Source of the DNA: Deltaproteobacteria bacterium
GTDB lineage: Bacteria; Desulfobacterota; Binatia; UTPRO1
Length of the DNA stretch: 64,000 nucleotides
Reading direction: 5' to 3'
NCBI GenBank assembly: GCA_016200545.1
Contig: JACQEO010000024.1
Coordinates: 1 to 64,000 of the forward strand
In this document: positions 9,999 through 17,884 of the stretch, piece by piece
Layout of the letters: each line of letters starts with the position of its first letter
Position numbering within the stretch: the stretch's first letter is position 1
The notes under the pieces: generated by a model
What the model was told of the DNA's origin: nothing
Databases searched by the model: none
The model's input: only the letters and a program-made list of their open reading frames with translations
Made by a program: the position numbers and the translations under genes

Positions 9999-10054
9999 AA
10001 GCGGAGGGGGAGGGATTCGAACCCCCGAGGGCTCGCGCCCTGCCGGTTTTCAAG
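9999..10054. repeat. Displaced copy of the tRNA-Ser 3' end (putative att site)
   Basis: These 56 bases are identical to 11079-11134, which covers the 3' half of the tRNA-Ser gene from the anticodon loop to the discriminator base and a few bases beyond. The copy stops inside the anticodon arm and cannot form a tRNA. Integrases that target tRNA genes leave such direct repeats as attL and attR. The segment between the copies is 1080 bases and carries a toxin-antitoxin pair. Confidence 0.75.
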
Positions 10055-10408
10055 TGCGACGGTTGCGGCCCCGCAGCGTCCTCCATCGTCACAGCGGGTC
10101 CCCTTCTACACGCAGTTGCAGCCGCCGACTTCCCGCGGGATCCCGGTTGGTCCCATCCTGTCCCAGACAGTTGATGGGGAACTGGATTGGGAACTTACAA
10201 GCCCTGCGGGTTGTCGAGACGAGCGCATCCTTCGAAGAGCGGTCCGCCGGTTCGGCCATCGGGTCCACCGAGACCACCAGCAGCGGAGAATCTCGGCATC
10301 CTTCCGAACGTCATCCGAGAACCATCTCGGACGCTCAGCCCTGGCGAGTAGAACGACGTCGGTCGCATACGGGCTCCCTCGCAACCCGTCGGCGCCCGAG
10401 CAGGTTGA
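10055..10408. other. Non-coding stretch inside the tRNA-bounded segment
   Basis: No gene is recognised in these 354 bases. Short frames on both strands have no motif and no ribosome site. The base composition is less GC-rich than neighbouring genes, consistent with foreign or decaying DNA. Confidence 0.4.
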
Positions 10409-10444
10409 TTGACAGAAACACAGAACGACAGTAATGTGTATTAC
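10409..10444 (+). promoter_or_regulatory. Promoter and operator of the RHH/PemK toxin-antitoxin pair
   Basis: A consensus -35 (TTGACA, 10409-10414) is followed by 17 bases and a TAATGT -10 (10432-10437). An inverted repeat GTAAT-gtgt-ATTAC (10431-10444) covers the -10 and ends at the base before ATG 10445. This is a typical position for an operator bound by a ribbon-helix-helix antitoxin. Predicted transcription starts at about 10444, so the mRNA would be leaderless. Confidence 0.6.
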
Positions 10445-10663
10445 ATGGTAACGCGCCTTTCCACAGATCTGGGCGACCCACGACTGCTACGCCTCCTGAA
10501 AGCTGAGGCCAACGAGCGCGACACCAGCGTCAAGGACGTGCTCACCCGCGCCTTGGAAGCCTACTTTGCAGACCGCCTCGAAACCAAGGCTCTCGCGAAG
10601 CTCGCCGAGTCGTCCTTCACCGAGTGGGACGACCCGCGGGACTCGGAATACGATCGTCTGTGA
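10445..10663 (+). CDS. Ribbon-helix-helix antitoxin
   Basis: 72 residues. The N-terminus TRLSTDLGDPRLLRLLKAEANERDTSVKDVLTRALEAYF has a short strand and two helices, as in CopG/Arc-type DNA-binding antitoxins. The acidic C-terminus (FTEWDDPRDSEYD) is the usual toxin-binding tail. ATG 10445 was chosen over TTG 10409 because the TTG is part of the TTGACA -35 element. Its stop overlaps the toxin start by 4 bases (GTGA), so the pair is translationally coupled. Expected to repress its own promoter. Confidence 0.75.
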   Translation: MVTRLSTDLGDPRLLRLLKAEANERDTSVKDVLTRALEAYFADRLETKALAKLAESSFTEWDDPRDSEYDRL

Positions 10664-11004
10664 AGCTCGGCGAGATCGCTCTCGTTCGGTTTCCGTTCAC
10701 GGACCTCGCAACTGCCAAGAAGCGCCCTGCCCTGGTGCTCGCCCGGACGATGCGATCACCGCGGAACCGCCTCGCCACGGTCGCAATGATCACCAGTCAG
10801 GTCGAGGCGTTGAAGCTCGACGGTGACGTGCTTCTGGCAGACTGGAAGGCTGCCGGCCTGCTGCACCCGAGCTTGCTCCGTCTCGCCAAGATTGCGACGA
10901 TCGACGAGCATCTCATCGACAAGACGATAGGGCGACTTTCGGCGCGCGACCTCAAGGCCGCGCGGCAGGCGTTTCGCCGGGCGTTTGCAACCTGGCTGCG
11001 ATGA
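10660..11004 (+). CDS. PemK/MazF-like toxin
   Basis: 114 residues from GTG 10660. The N-terminal motif VKLGEIALVRFPFTDL..KKRPALVL is characteristic of the PemK/MazF fold, followed by strands AMITSQ and GLLHPSLLRLAKIATID as in this group. Members are ribosome-dependent or free mRNA endonucleases, neutralised by the partner antitoxin. It overlaps the antitoxin gene by 4 bases and lies within the tRNA-Ser-bounded segment, which suggests it stabilises or is cargo of a small integrated element. Confidence 0.75.
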   Translation: MKLGEIALVRFPFTDLATAKKRPALVLARTMRSPRNRLATVAMITSQVEALKLDGDVLLADWKAAGLLHPSLLRLAKIATIDEHLIDKTIGRLSARDLKAARQAFRRAFATWLR

Positions 11005-11051
11005 AGGCTTGAACGTTTCGCAAGCCACAACACGCTAATCAGCGCGTCTCA

Positions 11052-11067
11052 CGCCACTTGCGTGGCG
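11052..11067. terminator. Short hairpin between toxin and tRNA-Ser
   Basis: CGCCAC-TTGC-GTGGCG forms a 6-bp stem with a 4-base loop between the converging toxin and tRNA genes. No T-run follows on either strand, so termination is only suggested. Confidence 0.3.
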
Positions 11068-11078
11068 CACGTCGATAG

Positions 11079-11134
11079 AAGCGGAGGGGGAGGGATTCGA
11101 ACCCCCGAGGGCTCGCGCCCTGCCGGTTTTCAAG
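11079..11134. repeat. tRNA-Ser 3' end repeat, second copy (putative att site)
   Basis: Identical over 56 bases to 9999-10054. This copy is continuous with the intact tRNA gene, so integration preserved tRNA function. Confidence 0.75.
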
Positions 11135-11166
11135 ACCGGTGCCTTCAACCGCTCGGCCACCCCTCC
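11082..11166 (-). tRNA. tRNA-Ser (anticodon TGA)
   Basis: Read on the minus strand, a 7-bp acceptor stem GGAGGGG/CCCCTCC is followed by discriminator G73. The anticodon stem CCGGT/ACCGG surrounds loop CTTGAAA, giving anticodon TGA (Ser, UCA codons). A long variable arm (GGGCGCGAGCCC) marks the class II fold of serine tRNAs. The T loop is TTCGAAT. CCA is not encoded. The 3' half is duplicated at 9999-10054. The gene for the cognate synthetase lies about 5 kb away. Confidence 0.95.
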
Positions 11167-11237
11167 GTGACACCGACGTAGCGCACCGAACGACGTGGCG
11201 CTACGGCGCCGGGCACCGCGCTTTCGACGGCGCGGTG

Positions 11238-12360
11238 CTACGGCGCGTCGTGCGGCAGGCCGAGCAGCCGCTCGGCGATGACGTTCTTCTGAATGTTCGG
11301 CGTCCCGCCGCCGATCACGTACGGTGGCCAGCCGAGCATCACGCGCTGCCATTTGCCGTCGTGATCGCGTACGGTGACTTCCTCGCGAGCACGCCGTAGG
11401 TGCCCTCGATGTCGCGCGCCAGACGGCCGGACTCGATCTCGACGCGCGCGCGGATGAGCTTGTTGATCGAGGTCTCGGCGCCGAGTGGCTCGCCGCGGAG
11501 CTGCTTGGTGAGGAAGCGGAGGCCGTTCAGGCGCATGGCCTCGACCTGCGTCTCCATGCGCGCCAGGCGCTGGCGGATGCCGGGATCCTCGATCGCGCGC
11601 CGCCCGCGGCGACGGCAGCGCTGCGCCAGCTCCTTCAATCCTTCGAGACGGTGCTTCAGCGCCCAGACGTCGCCGATCGAGCTGCGCTCGTTGGCGAGGG
11701 CGTCCTTCGTCACATCCCAGCCTTGCCCTTCGGCTCCGAGGCGATTGGCGAGGGGAACGTGCACGTCCTCGAAGAAGACCTCAGCGAACATGGCGCCGCC
11801 GTTCATCTCCTTGATCGGCTTCACGGTGATGCCGGCGGTGTCCATGCGGACGAGGAGGCAGGTGATGCCGAGGTGCTTCGGCGCGTCCGAGTCGGTGCGG
11901 ACGAGGAGAATCATCCACTGCGACCACATGGCGAGACTCGTCCAGATCTTCTGCCCGGTCACGACGTAGTGATCACCGTCGCGGACGGCCTTGCACTGCA
12001 GCGACGCGAGGTCGCTGCCGGCGCCGGGCTCGGAGTAGCCGGTGCACCACTGGAGGTCGCCCTTCAGGATCGGCGGAATGTGCCGTGCCTTCTGCTCGTC
12101 GGTGCCGGCGCCATCTCCTCCTTGAGGATCATCTGCTCGACGAGCGAGCCGCCACCGCCGCCGACGTCCTTCGGCCAGTTGAATCCGACCCAGCCTTTCA
12201 CGAGGAGGTCTTGGTTCCATTTGTAGAGCGCCGGCAGGTTCGCGAGGCCGCTCTCGAGATCACCGTCGCCGCCCCCGGCGCTCTTGGGCAGATGATCGCG
12301 GATGAAGGCGCGTACCTCGGCGCGAAAGCGTTCCTCTTCGGGGGTGAAGCTGAAGTCCAC
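11238..12360 (-). pseudogene. Acyl-CoA dehydrogenase, interrupted by two frame lesions
   Basis: The start GTG 12360 follows a GGAGGAG ribosome site. The first frame reads the N-terminal helical domain (VDFSFTPEEERFRAEVRAFIRDHL...FNWPKDVGG...EEMAPAP). Near 12105 the frame changes and roughly 20-25 residues are missing before TDEQKARHIPPIL. The second frame carries the flavin-contact region WCTGYSEPGAGSDLASL and ITGQKIW-type strand. A second lesion near 11390, best explained by one lost base, moves the reading to a third frame (EEVTVRDHDGKWQRVMLGWPP...TPNIQKNVIAERLLGLP), ending at 11238. Follows an intact paralogue by 16 bases. Either a pseudogene or assembly error. Confidence 0.8.
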
Positions 12361-12376
12361 GACTCCTCCTACCGGC

Positions 12377-13504
12377 TCATCCGCCGGTGTGCTCCTGGAG
12401 CGCGAGCACGCGCTCGTAGTGCTCGTCGGGCGCGCCCATCCAGACGTGGCAGTGGCGGCCGCGCTTGTAGAAGAGATGCGCGTGGCACTCCCAGGTATAG
12501 CCGATCGCGCCGTGGATCTGGATGCACTCCCCGCCGGCAGCGTCGAGCGCCTCGGCGGCCGCGGCCTTCGCCATCGCCGCATACGACGCCGCCTGCTCGG
12601 GATCATGGTCGACGGCCCAGGCACCGTAGTAGACGAGCGAGCGCGCCGACTCGATGTCGACGAGGAGCTCGGCGCAGCGGTGCTTCACGCCCTGGAAGCG
12701 GCCGATCGGCGACCCGAACTGCCGGCGGACCTTGGCATACTCGACGGCCATGGCGAGCGCCGCGTCGGCGGCGCCGACCATCTCGGCGGCGAGGCCGATC
12801 GTCATGCGATCGAGGACGCGCGTGACCGCGGGCCAGGCGCCGCCGGCGGCACCGAGCCGCGTGCTCGCCGGGAGGCGTACGCTCTCGAGACGCACCTCGG
12901 CGGCGGGCTTGGTGGCGTCGACGACGACGAGCGGCGTGATACGCACGCCGGGCGCGTCCGCTGCGACGAGGAAGAGGCTCACGCCCGCGTCCTCGTGCGC
13001 GGCGACCAGGATCAGGTCGGCGTCCTGGGCGTCGGGGACGAAGAGCTTCACGCCGTCGAGCACGACGTCGCCCGCCTGGTTGCGCGCGCGCGTCGCGATC
13101 GCCGCGGGCGCGAGCACGTCGCTCTCCTCGAGGACGGCGATCGTCGCGACCGTCTCACCGCCGGCGATCGCGGGAAGATGCGCCGCGCACTGCGCCGCGG
13201 TGCCGAGCGCGTGCAGCGCCGCAGCCGCGGCGTCGGTGGCGAGGAGCGGCAGCGGCGCCAGGCTCTTCCCCATCTCCTCGAGGACGACGATCAGATCCTC
13301 GCAGCCGAGCCCGAGGCCGCCGTGCGCCTCCGGCAGGGTGATTCCCGGCCAGCCGAGCTCGGCGGTGCGCTTCCAGAGCGCGCGATCGAGCGGCCGCGGA
13401 TCGGCCGACCACGCGAGGATGCGATCGAGCGGCAGCTCGGCGTCGAGCAGCCGACGGACTTGCTGACGAAGCTGCTCCTGCTCTTGCGTAAAGCCGAAAT
13501 CCAT
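12377..13504 (-). CDS. Acyl-CoA dehydrogenase family protein
   Basis: 375 residues. The N-terminus MDFGFTQEQEQLRQQVRRLLD is typical. The mid-domain is short, and the C-terminal helical domain carries RRQFGSPIGRFQGVKHRCAELLVDIE and QIHGAIGYTWECHAHLFYKR, the conserved flavin and substrate region. These FAD enzymes oxidise acyl-CoA to enoyl-CoA. The exact substrate is unknown; members paired with a second, larger dehydrogenase (as here) often act as heterodimers on steroid or branched-chain CoA esters. ATG 13504 was chosen over 13528 because GGAGG sits seven bases upstream. Divergent from the MaoC gene. Confidence 0.88.
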   Translation of the reverse strand: MDFGFTQEQEQLRQQVRRLLDAELPLDRILAWSADPRPLDRALWKRTAELGWPGITLPEAHGGLGLGCEDLIVVLEEMGKSLAPLPLLATDAAAAALHALGTAAQCAAHLPAIAGGETVATIAVLEESDVLAPAAIATRARNQAGDVVLDGVKLFVPDAQDADLILVAAHEDAGVSLFLVAADAPGVRITPLVVVDATKPAAEVRLESVRLPASTRLGAAGGAWPAVTRVLDRMTIGLAAEMVGAADAALAMAVEYAKVRRQFGSPIGRFQGVKHRCAELLVDIESARSLVYYGAWAVDHDPEQAASYAAMAKAAAAEALDAAGGECIQIHGAIGYTWECHAHLFYKRGRHCHVWMGAPDEHYERVLALQEHTGG

Positions 13505-13537
13505 CGCCCGACCTCCGCGCGCCAGCATGCATCACCC

Positions 13538-13566
13538 TTTACTTATTGCAAGAGCTTGCATATACG
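13538..13566 (+). promoter_or_regulatory. Promoter with palindromic operator in front of the MaoC-TetR genes
   Basis: TTTACT (-35, 13538-13543), a 17-base spacer and TATACG (-10, 13561-13566) form a plausible sigma70 promoter. The spacer contains a perfect dyad TGCAAG-AG-CTTGCA (13547-13560). A repressor bound there would block polymerase. The downstream TetR protein is the obvious candidate. The divergent acyl-CoA dehydrogenase promoter must lie in the same 95-base gap. Confidence 0.55.
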
Positions 13567-13599
13567 CGCCGCATTCGCGTCGGTTCGGAGGAGACCCGC

Positions 13600-14457
13600 A
13601 TGCCCATCGAACTCACCAAGGCGCTCGGCGCCGAGCTTCCCGCGACCCGCTACTCGTGGAACGAGGACACGCTGATGCTCTACGCCCTCGGCGCGGGCGT
13701 CGGCATCGGCGCCGATCAGACGAGCCCGGCCGTCCTTCAGTACACCTACGAGAACGGCCTCAAGGCGCTACCGACTTTCGGCGTCGTCCCGAGCTTCCCG
13801 ACGCTCATGGGCATGATGAATCTCCCCGGCTTGAGCTTCAATCCGATGATGCTGCTCCACGGCGAGCAGTACCTCGAGGTGGTGAAGCGCCCGATTCCGA
13901 CCAGCGCCAGCGTCGTCACCCGCGCGCGCGTGAAGGCGATCTACGACAAAGGCAAGGGCGCGCTCGTGATCCTCGCGGCGGCGACGACGACCGACGACGG
14001 CACCGTCCTCTTCGAGAACGAGTTCGGCATCTTTCTGCGCGGCGAGGGCGGCTTCGGTGGCGAGTCGGGGCCCGCGCCGGCCAACGAGGCGCCGAGCCGA
14101 GCGCCCGATGCCGTCGTCGAGTACCCGACGATGTCGCAGCAGGCGCTCCTCTATCGCCTCTCCGGCGACAAAAACCCGCTGCACGCCGATCCAGGCTTCG
14201 CCAGCATGGGCGGCTTCGACAAACCGATCCTCCATGGCCTCTGCACCTTCGCCAACGTCGGGCGCGCGGTGATCCAGGCGTTCGCCGGCGACGATCCGAC
14301 GCGCTTCCGTTCGATCAAGGTGCGCTTCGCGCGTCCGGTGATGCCCGGCCAGACGATCACCACCGAGATGTGGCGCGAGTCCGACCGCGACGTCCTGGTG
14401 CAAGCGAAGGCGGGGGGACACGTCGTGATCTCGAACGCCAAGGTGACGCTCGCCTGA
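13600..14457 (+). CDS. MaoC-type enoyl-CoA hydratase (hydratase 2 family)
   Basis: 285 residues from ATG 13600 (GGAGGA upstream). It has two hot-dog halves, as in hydratase 2 of peroxisomal multifunctional enzyme 2. The C-terminal half carries the catalytic signature YRLSGDKNPLHADPGFASMGGFDKPILHGLCTF, with the Asp and His in GDKNPLHADP. The enzyme hydrates trans-2-enoyl-CoA to (3R)-hydroxyacyl-CoA. It stands divergently beside acyl-CoA dehydrogenase genes, giving the first two steps of a beta-oxidation-like route. Transcription probably starts at the palindrome-containing promoter upstream. Confidence 0.88.
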   Translation: MPIELTKALGAELPATRYSWNEDTLMLYALGAGVGIGADQTSPAVLQYTYENGLKALPTFGVVPSFPTLMGMMNLPGLSFNPMMLLHGEQYLEVVKRPIPTSASVVTRARVKAIYDKGKGALVILAAATTTDDGTVLFENEFGIFLRGEGGFGGESGPAPANEAPSRAPDAVVEYPTMSQQALLYRLSGDKNPLHADPGFASMGGFDKPILHGLCTFANVGRAVIQAFAGDDPTRFRSIKVRFARPVMPGQTITTEMWRESDRDVLVQAKAGGHVVISNAKVTLA

Positions 14458-15146
14458 GGCGCCTCGTCGCTCAGGCGACCGCGCCGCGGCGGCGGTCGAG
14501 CGTCGCGGCAGCGCGGCGCACGCGGCGCAACCGCGCGCAGACGATCGCCGCGATCCTCGCCGCGGCAACCGAGCTCATCGCCCGCAAAGGACCCGATGGC
14601 TTCGGCCTCGCCGAGCTCGGGGCCGAGGCCGGCGTGTCGTTCGGTCTCATCCATCGCTACTTCGGCGGCAAGACCGGGCTGCTGAAAGAAGCGCTGCGCC
14701 AGCCGTTCACGCGTCAGCTCGCGCGCGTCCTCGCGCTCTACGAGCGCGGCGAGGCGCGGCGCGGGCCGGAGCCGTTGCTCGACTCGCTGTTCGAGGCGCA
14801 GCGCCGTAATCCGCGCTACGTCCGCCTGCTCGCGTGGGGGTTGCTCACCGGCCTCCTCACCGAGGACGTGTTCGCGGCCGACCGCGCACCGATCCAGCGT
14901 CTGCTCGCGCTGCACCGCGAGGCGGCGCGGCCTCCGCGTTCGGTCGATACCCGCGCCGTCTCGGCCTTGGCCCTCACCGCGACCCTCGGCTTCGCGCTCT
15001 TCCAGCCGCTGCTGCACGCCCTCTTCGACGTCGGCGACGACTTCGAGGCCGTCTATCGGCATCACGTCGCCCGCGCGCTCGGCGCCTTCCGCACCCCGGC
15101 GACCCGCCGGACGCGAGTCCGCCGTCCACCAGTGGTCGACCGTTGA
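14370..15146 (+). CDS. TetR-family transcriptional regulator
   Basis: The DNA-binding domain is clear from about 14520: RAQTIAAILAAATELIARKGPDGFGLAELGAEAGVSFGLIHRYFGGKTGLLKEAL, a TetR helix-turn-helix. The ligand domain follows (to about residue 230 of the core) and a basic tail ends the protein. The start is uncertain: GTG 14370 is the only canonical in-frame start and overlaps the hydratase gene by 88 bases; a CTG at 14454 overlapping the hydratase stop would give a more usual 230 residues. Probably senses an acyl-CoA and represses the island through the 13547-13560 dyad. Confidence 0.75.
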   Translation: MARVRPRRPGASEGGGTRRDLERQGDARLRRLVAQATAPRRRSSVAAARRTRRNRAQTIAAILAAATELIARKGPDGFGLAELGAEAGVSFGLIHRYFGGKTGLLKEALRQPFTRQLARVLALYERGEARRGPEPLLDSLFEAQRRNPRYVRLLAWGLLTGLLTEDVFAADRAPIQRLLALHREAARPPRSVDTRAVSALALTATLGFALFQPLLHALFDVGDDFEAVYRHHVARALGAFRTPATRRTRVRRPPVVDR

Positions 15147-15159
15147 GGGACGTGGTTGA

Positions 15160-15729
15160 ATGCACGACATGACGAAGCCGCCCGCACGCGGTCGCCCCGC
15201 CCCTGCCGATGCCGACTCGCGGCCATCGTCCGGCCGACAGCGCCGGAAGGCACCCGACGCGCGCGGCCGCACGCTCTTCGAGGTCTCGGCGGGCGGCGTG
15301 ATCTACCGCCGCACCGAGAGCGGCATCGCCGTCTGCCTCATCGCCACCAAGGGCGGGACGCGCTGGCAGCTCCCGAAGGGCAAGCGCGAGGAGGGCGAGT
15401 CGCTCGAGCAGACGGCGGCCCGCGAAGTCGCGGAGGAGACCGGGCTCACCGGACGCGTCGGCCCGCGCCTCGAGAAGATCGATCTCTGGTTCACCTGGAA
15501 CGAGAACGGCATGGCCGTCCGCCACCACAAGCTCGTCTACTTCTTTCTCATCGAGTACATGCGCGGCGACACCGCGGACCACGACGACGAGGTCGAGGAC
15601 GCCTGCTGGTTCGACGCCGAGGAGGCGCTCGCGCGTCTCACCTTCTCGAACGAGCGCCGCGTCGTCGCTCGCGCGCTCGAGCTGCTGGCCGGGCAGGTGC
15701 CCGCGCCGCCGCAGCACCAGCCCTCCTGA
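15160..15729 (+). CDS. Nudix hydrolase
   Basis: 189 residues. A basic, low-complexity N-terminus (1-35) precedes a Nudix domain. The Nudix box GKREEGESLEQTAAREVAEETGL is complete, with all metal-binding Glu residues. The strand FEVSAGGVIYRR and the pattern KGGTRWQLPKGK resemble diadenosine-polyphosphate or (d)NTP-cleaving members. The substrate cannot be told from sequence. Convergent with the small secreted protein gene on the other strand. Confidence 0.88.
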   Translation: MHDMTKPPARGRPAPADADSRPSSGRQRRKAPDARGRTLFEVSAGGVIYRRTESGIAVCLIATKGGTRWQLPKGKREEGESLEQTAAREVAEETGLTGRVGPRLEKIDLWFTWNENGMAVRHHKLVYFFLIEYMRGDTADHDDEVEDACWFDAEEALARLTFSNERRVVARALELLAGQVPAPPQHQPS

Positions 15730-15738
15730 CGTGAGCCC

Positions 15739-15762
15739 GCCGAGCGACCGCGGTCGCTCGGC
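15739..15762. terminator. Perfect 24-bp palindrome, bidirectional terminator candidate
   Basis: GCCGAGCGACCG (15739-15750) is followed directly by its exact reverse complement. As RNA it folds into a strong GC stem on either strand. It lies between two converging genes, 10 bases after one stop and 12 bases from the other. There is no T-run, so Rho-dependent or hairpin-only termination is assumed. Confidence 0.55.
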
Positions 15763-15774
15763 ACCGGCGACGCC

Positions 15775-16050
15775 CTACTTCTTTTTCGCCGCCGCCGGCT
15801 TCGCCTCGATCGAGGTCGCCGACATGCGATACAGGATCGTCACCTTGTCGCCGACCTTGACGTCGCCCGTCGACTTCGTGTCCGCGCCTTTGGCGATCTC
15901 CCAGTTGTCGTTGCCCTTCTTCACGGTGATCGCCCCGTCGCTGACGCTCACCACCGCACCGGTCACCTGATAGGTCCTGACCTCGCCAGCGAACGCCGCG
16001 GTTGTGAGCAGGCTCATCGCGGCCGCCATCATCGACAACGTACCCTTCAT
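15775..16050 (-). CDS. Small secreted beta-rich protein
   Basis: 91 residues with a signal peptide ([20 protein letters not shown], cleavage before GEVRTY). The mature part is a small beta-barrel-like sequence: [30 protein letters not shown]...[21 protein letters not shown], with an alternating pattern as in OB-like or DUF5666-type periplasmic proteins. A lysine-rich tail ends it. The ATG overlaps the serS stop (ATGA), so it is coupled to serS translation. Function unknown. Confidence 0.7.
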   Translation of the reverse strand: MKGTLSMMAAAMSLLTTAAFAGEVRTYQVTGAVVSVSDGAITVKKGNDNWEIAKGADTKSTGDVKVGDKVTILYRMSATSIEAKPAAAKKK

Positions 16051-17348
16051 GATCGTCGCTCCTTTTCCCCGGAGGATTTCTCGATGACGGCGCGCCCGCC
16101 CATGTACGGCTGCAGCACCGCGGGAATGCGCACCGAGCCGTCGGCTTCTTGATACGTCTCGAGCACCGCGATCACGACGCGCGGCAGCGCCAGGCCGGAG
16201 CCGTTCAGGGTATGCACCAGCTCGGGTTTGGCGCGCGGCGCGGGGCGATAGCGGATGTTGGTGCGGCGCGCTTGGAAGTCGCGGAAGTTCGAGCACGAGC
16301 TCACCTCGAGCCACTCGCCGCATCCCGGCGCCCAGAGCTCGACGTCGTACTTCATCGCGGCGACGAAGCTCAAATCGCCGGTGCACATCTGGACGACGCG
16401 GTGGGGGATCTGGAGGCGCCGGCAGACGTCTTCGGCGTCGTCGAGGAGGCGCAGCAGCTCGCCGTCGGAGGCCGCCGGCTCGACGAACTTCACCATCTCG
16501 ACCTTGTCGAACTGGTGCCCGCGCTTGATGCCGCGGACGTCGCGGCCCGCCGACATCTTCTCGCGCCGGAAGCACGGCGTGTAGGCGACGTGCCGTACCG
16601 GCAGCACGCCCGCCGCAAAGATCTCGTCACGGTACATGTTCGTCACCGGCACCTCGGCGGTCGGCACGAACCACACGTCGTCCTCGGCGTCGCGATAGAG
16701 GTTGTCGCCGAATTTGGGAAGGTTGCCGGTGCCGACGAGGCACTCGCGACGCACCATCGCCGGCGGATAGACCTCGCTGTAGCCGTGCTCGCGGACGTGC
16801 AGGTCGAGCATCCAATTGATGAGGGCGCGCTGCAGCGCCGCGCCGACACCCCGCATGAGGTAGAACCGCGACCCCGAGACCTTGGCGCCGCGCTCGAAAT
16901 CGAGGATGCCGAGCGTCTCGCCGAGCTCCCAGTGCGGCCGCGGCGTGAAGGCGAACACCGGCGGCGTACCAACGGTCCGCACCACGACGTTGTCGCGCTC
17001 GTCGGCGCCGACGGGGACGTCGGGATGCGGCAGGTTGGGAATCTCGAGCATCCGCGCCTCGAAACGCGCCTCGAGCGCGGCGACCCGCTCCTCGGCCGCC
17101 GCGATCGCGTCGCCGGCACCGCGCGTCGTGGCGATCGCACGCTCGCGTTCGGCGGCATCCTTGAGCGCACCGATCGCGCGCGACGCGGCGCCGCGCTCGG
17201 CCTTGCGCGTCTCGAGCTCGTGGATCGCGGCGCGCCGCTCGGCGTCGAGCGCGAGGAGCGTGTCGATCTCCGCCGGCTCGACGCCGACGGTCGCGAGCGC
17301 CGCCTTTACCGCGTCCGGCTCCTCACGAATGCGCCGGATGTCGAGCAT
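16047..17348 (-). CDS. serS: Seryl-tRNA synthetase
   Basis: 433 residues, the usual length. An N-terminal coiled-coil tRNA-binding arm (about 30-110) is followed by a class II catalytic core. Motif 2 ([29 protein letters not shown]) and motif 3 ([19 protein letters not shown]) are intact, as is [15 protein letters not shown]. It charges tRNA-Ser, one of whose genes is at 11082-11166. It follows yraN on the same strand and leads into the small secreted protein gene. Confidence 0.95.
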   Translation of the reverse strand: MLDIRRIREEPDAVKAALATVGVEPAEIDTLLALDAERRAAIHELETRKAERGAASRAIGALKDAAERERAIATTRGAGDAIAAAEERVAALEARFEARMLEIPNLPHPDVPVGADERDNVVVRTVGTPPVFAFTPRPHWELGETLGILDFERGAKVSGSRFYLMRGVGAALQRALINWMLDLHVREHGYSEVYPPAMVRRECLVGTGNLPKFGDNLYRDAEDDVWFVPTAEVPVTNMYRDEIFAAGVLPVRHVAYTPCFRREKMSAGRDVRGIKRGHQFDKVEMVKFVEPAASDGELLRLLDDAEDVCRRLQIPHRVVQMCTGDLSFVAAMKYDVELWAPGCGEWLEVSSCSNFRDFQARRTNIRYRPAPRAKPELVHTLNGSGLALPRVVIAVLETYQEADGSVRIPAVLQPYMGGRAVIEKSSGEKERRS

Positions 17349-17417
17349 CGGGGCGTCCTAGCACGCACCTCCGACGCCGGCAATTCAGACACGCTGGCGC
17401 GAAGAGTCGCGCCCGCA

Positions 17418-17783
17418 TCAGTCCGCGCCAAAGGCGTCGACGACGTGCGCTACGGTCACCGTCCATCCTCGCACTTCGACCGCGACGACGTCGAAGCGGA
17501 CGGGATGCGCGTGCAGCCGATGGCGCGCGAGGTAGATGCCGGCGACACGCACCACTTGGCGCTGCTTCGCCGTCGTGACCGACTCGAGCGCGCTCCCGTG
17601 CGCGTGGCCGCGGCGTGTTCGCACCTCGCCGAATACGATGGTGCGCGCGTCGAGCGCGACGACGTCGATCTCGCCGGCGGCGCAGCGGAAGTTGCGGGCG
17701 AGGATCGTGTAGCCGCGCGAGCGGAGAAACGCGGCGGCGAGCGCCTCGCCTTCGGCGCCGCAGCGCAGCCGCTCCCGGGTCAC
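17418..17783 (-). CDS. YraN/UPF0102-family nuclease-like protein
   Basis: 121 residues. The family pattern is present: GAEGEALAAAFLRSRGYTILARNFRCAAGEIDVVALDARTIVFGEVRTRRG, including the Glu/Asp/Glu-x-Lys-like residues (GEIDVV, FGEVRTR) of a restriction-endonuclease-like fold. The usual EVK is EVR here. The family function is unsettled. First gene of a leftward run with serS. The 101-base gap to gatC holds divergent promoters. Confidence 0.85.
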   Translation of the reverse strand: MTRERLRCGAEGEALAAAFLRSRGYTILARNFRCAAGEIDVVALDARTIVFGEVRTRRGHAHGSALESVTTAKQRQVVRVAGIYLARHRLHAHPVRFDVVAVEVRGWTVTVAHVVDAFGAD

Positions 17784-17846
17784 GCGCGACCGCTACCACG
17801 CGACACCCAACCACGAACGACGACGAGTAGCGTACGCGCGTCCACG

Positions 17847-17876
17847 TTGGCGCGCACGGACGGTGCTTGCTACACT
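17847..17876 (+). promoter_or_regulatory. gatC promoter
   Basis: TTGGCG (17847-17852), an 18-base spacer and TACACT (17871-17876). Transcription would start about 17883-17885, practically on the GTG start codon of gatC, and no ribosome site lies upstream of that codon. A leaderless mRNA is implied. Confidence 0.5.
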
Positions 17877-17884
17877 CGTCCGCC

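Noticed and set aside
9999-10054. Second tRNA-Ser gene
   Set aside because: Only the 3' half is present. The 5' acceptor strand, D arm and half of the anticodon stem are missing.
10409-10444. TTG start extending the antitoxin by 12 codons
   Set aside because: The TTG is the beginning of the TTGACA -35 element, and the extension is not conserved-looking.
12302-13675. 457-codon plus-strand frame
   Set aside because: Antisense to the acyl-CoA dehydrogenase, which has clear family motifs on the minus strand.
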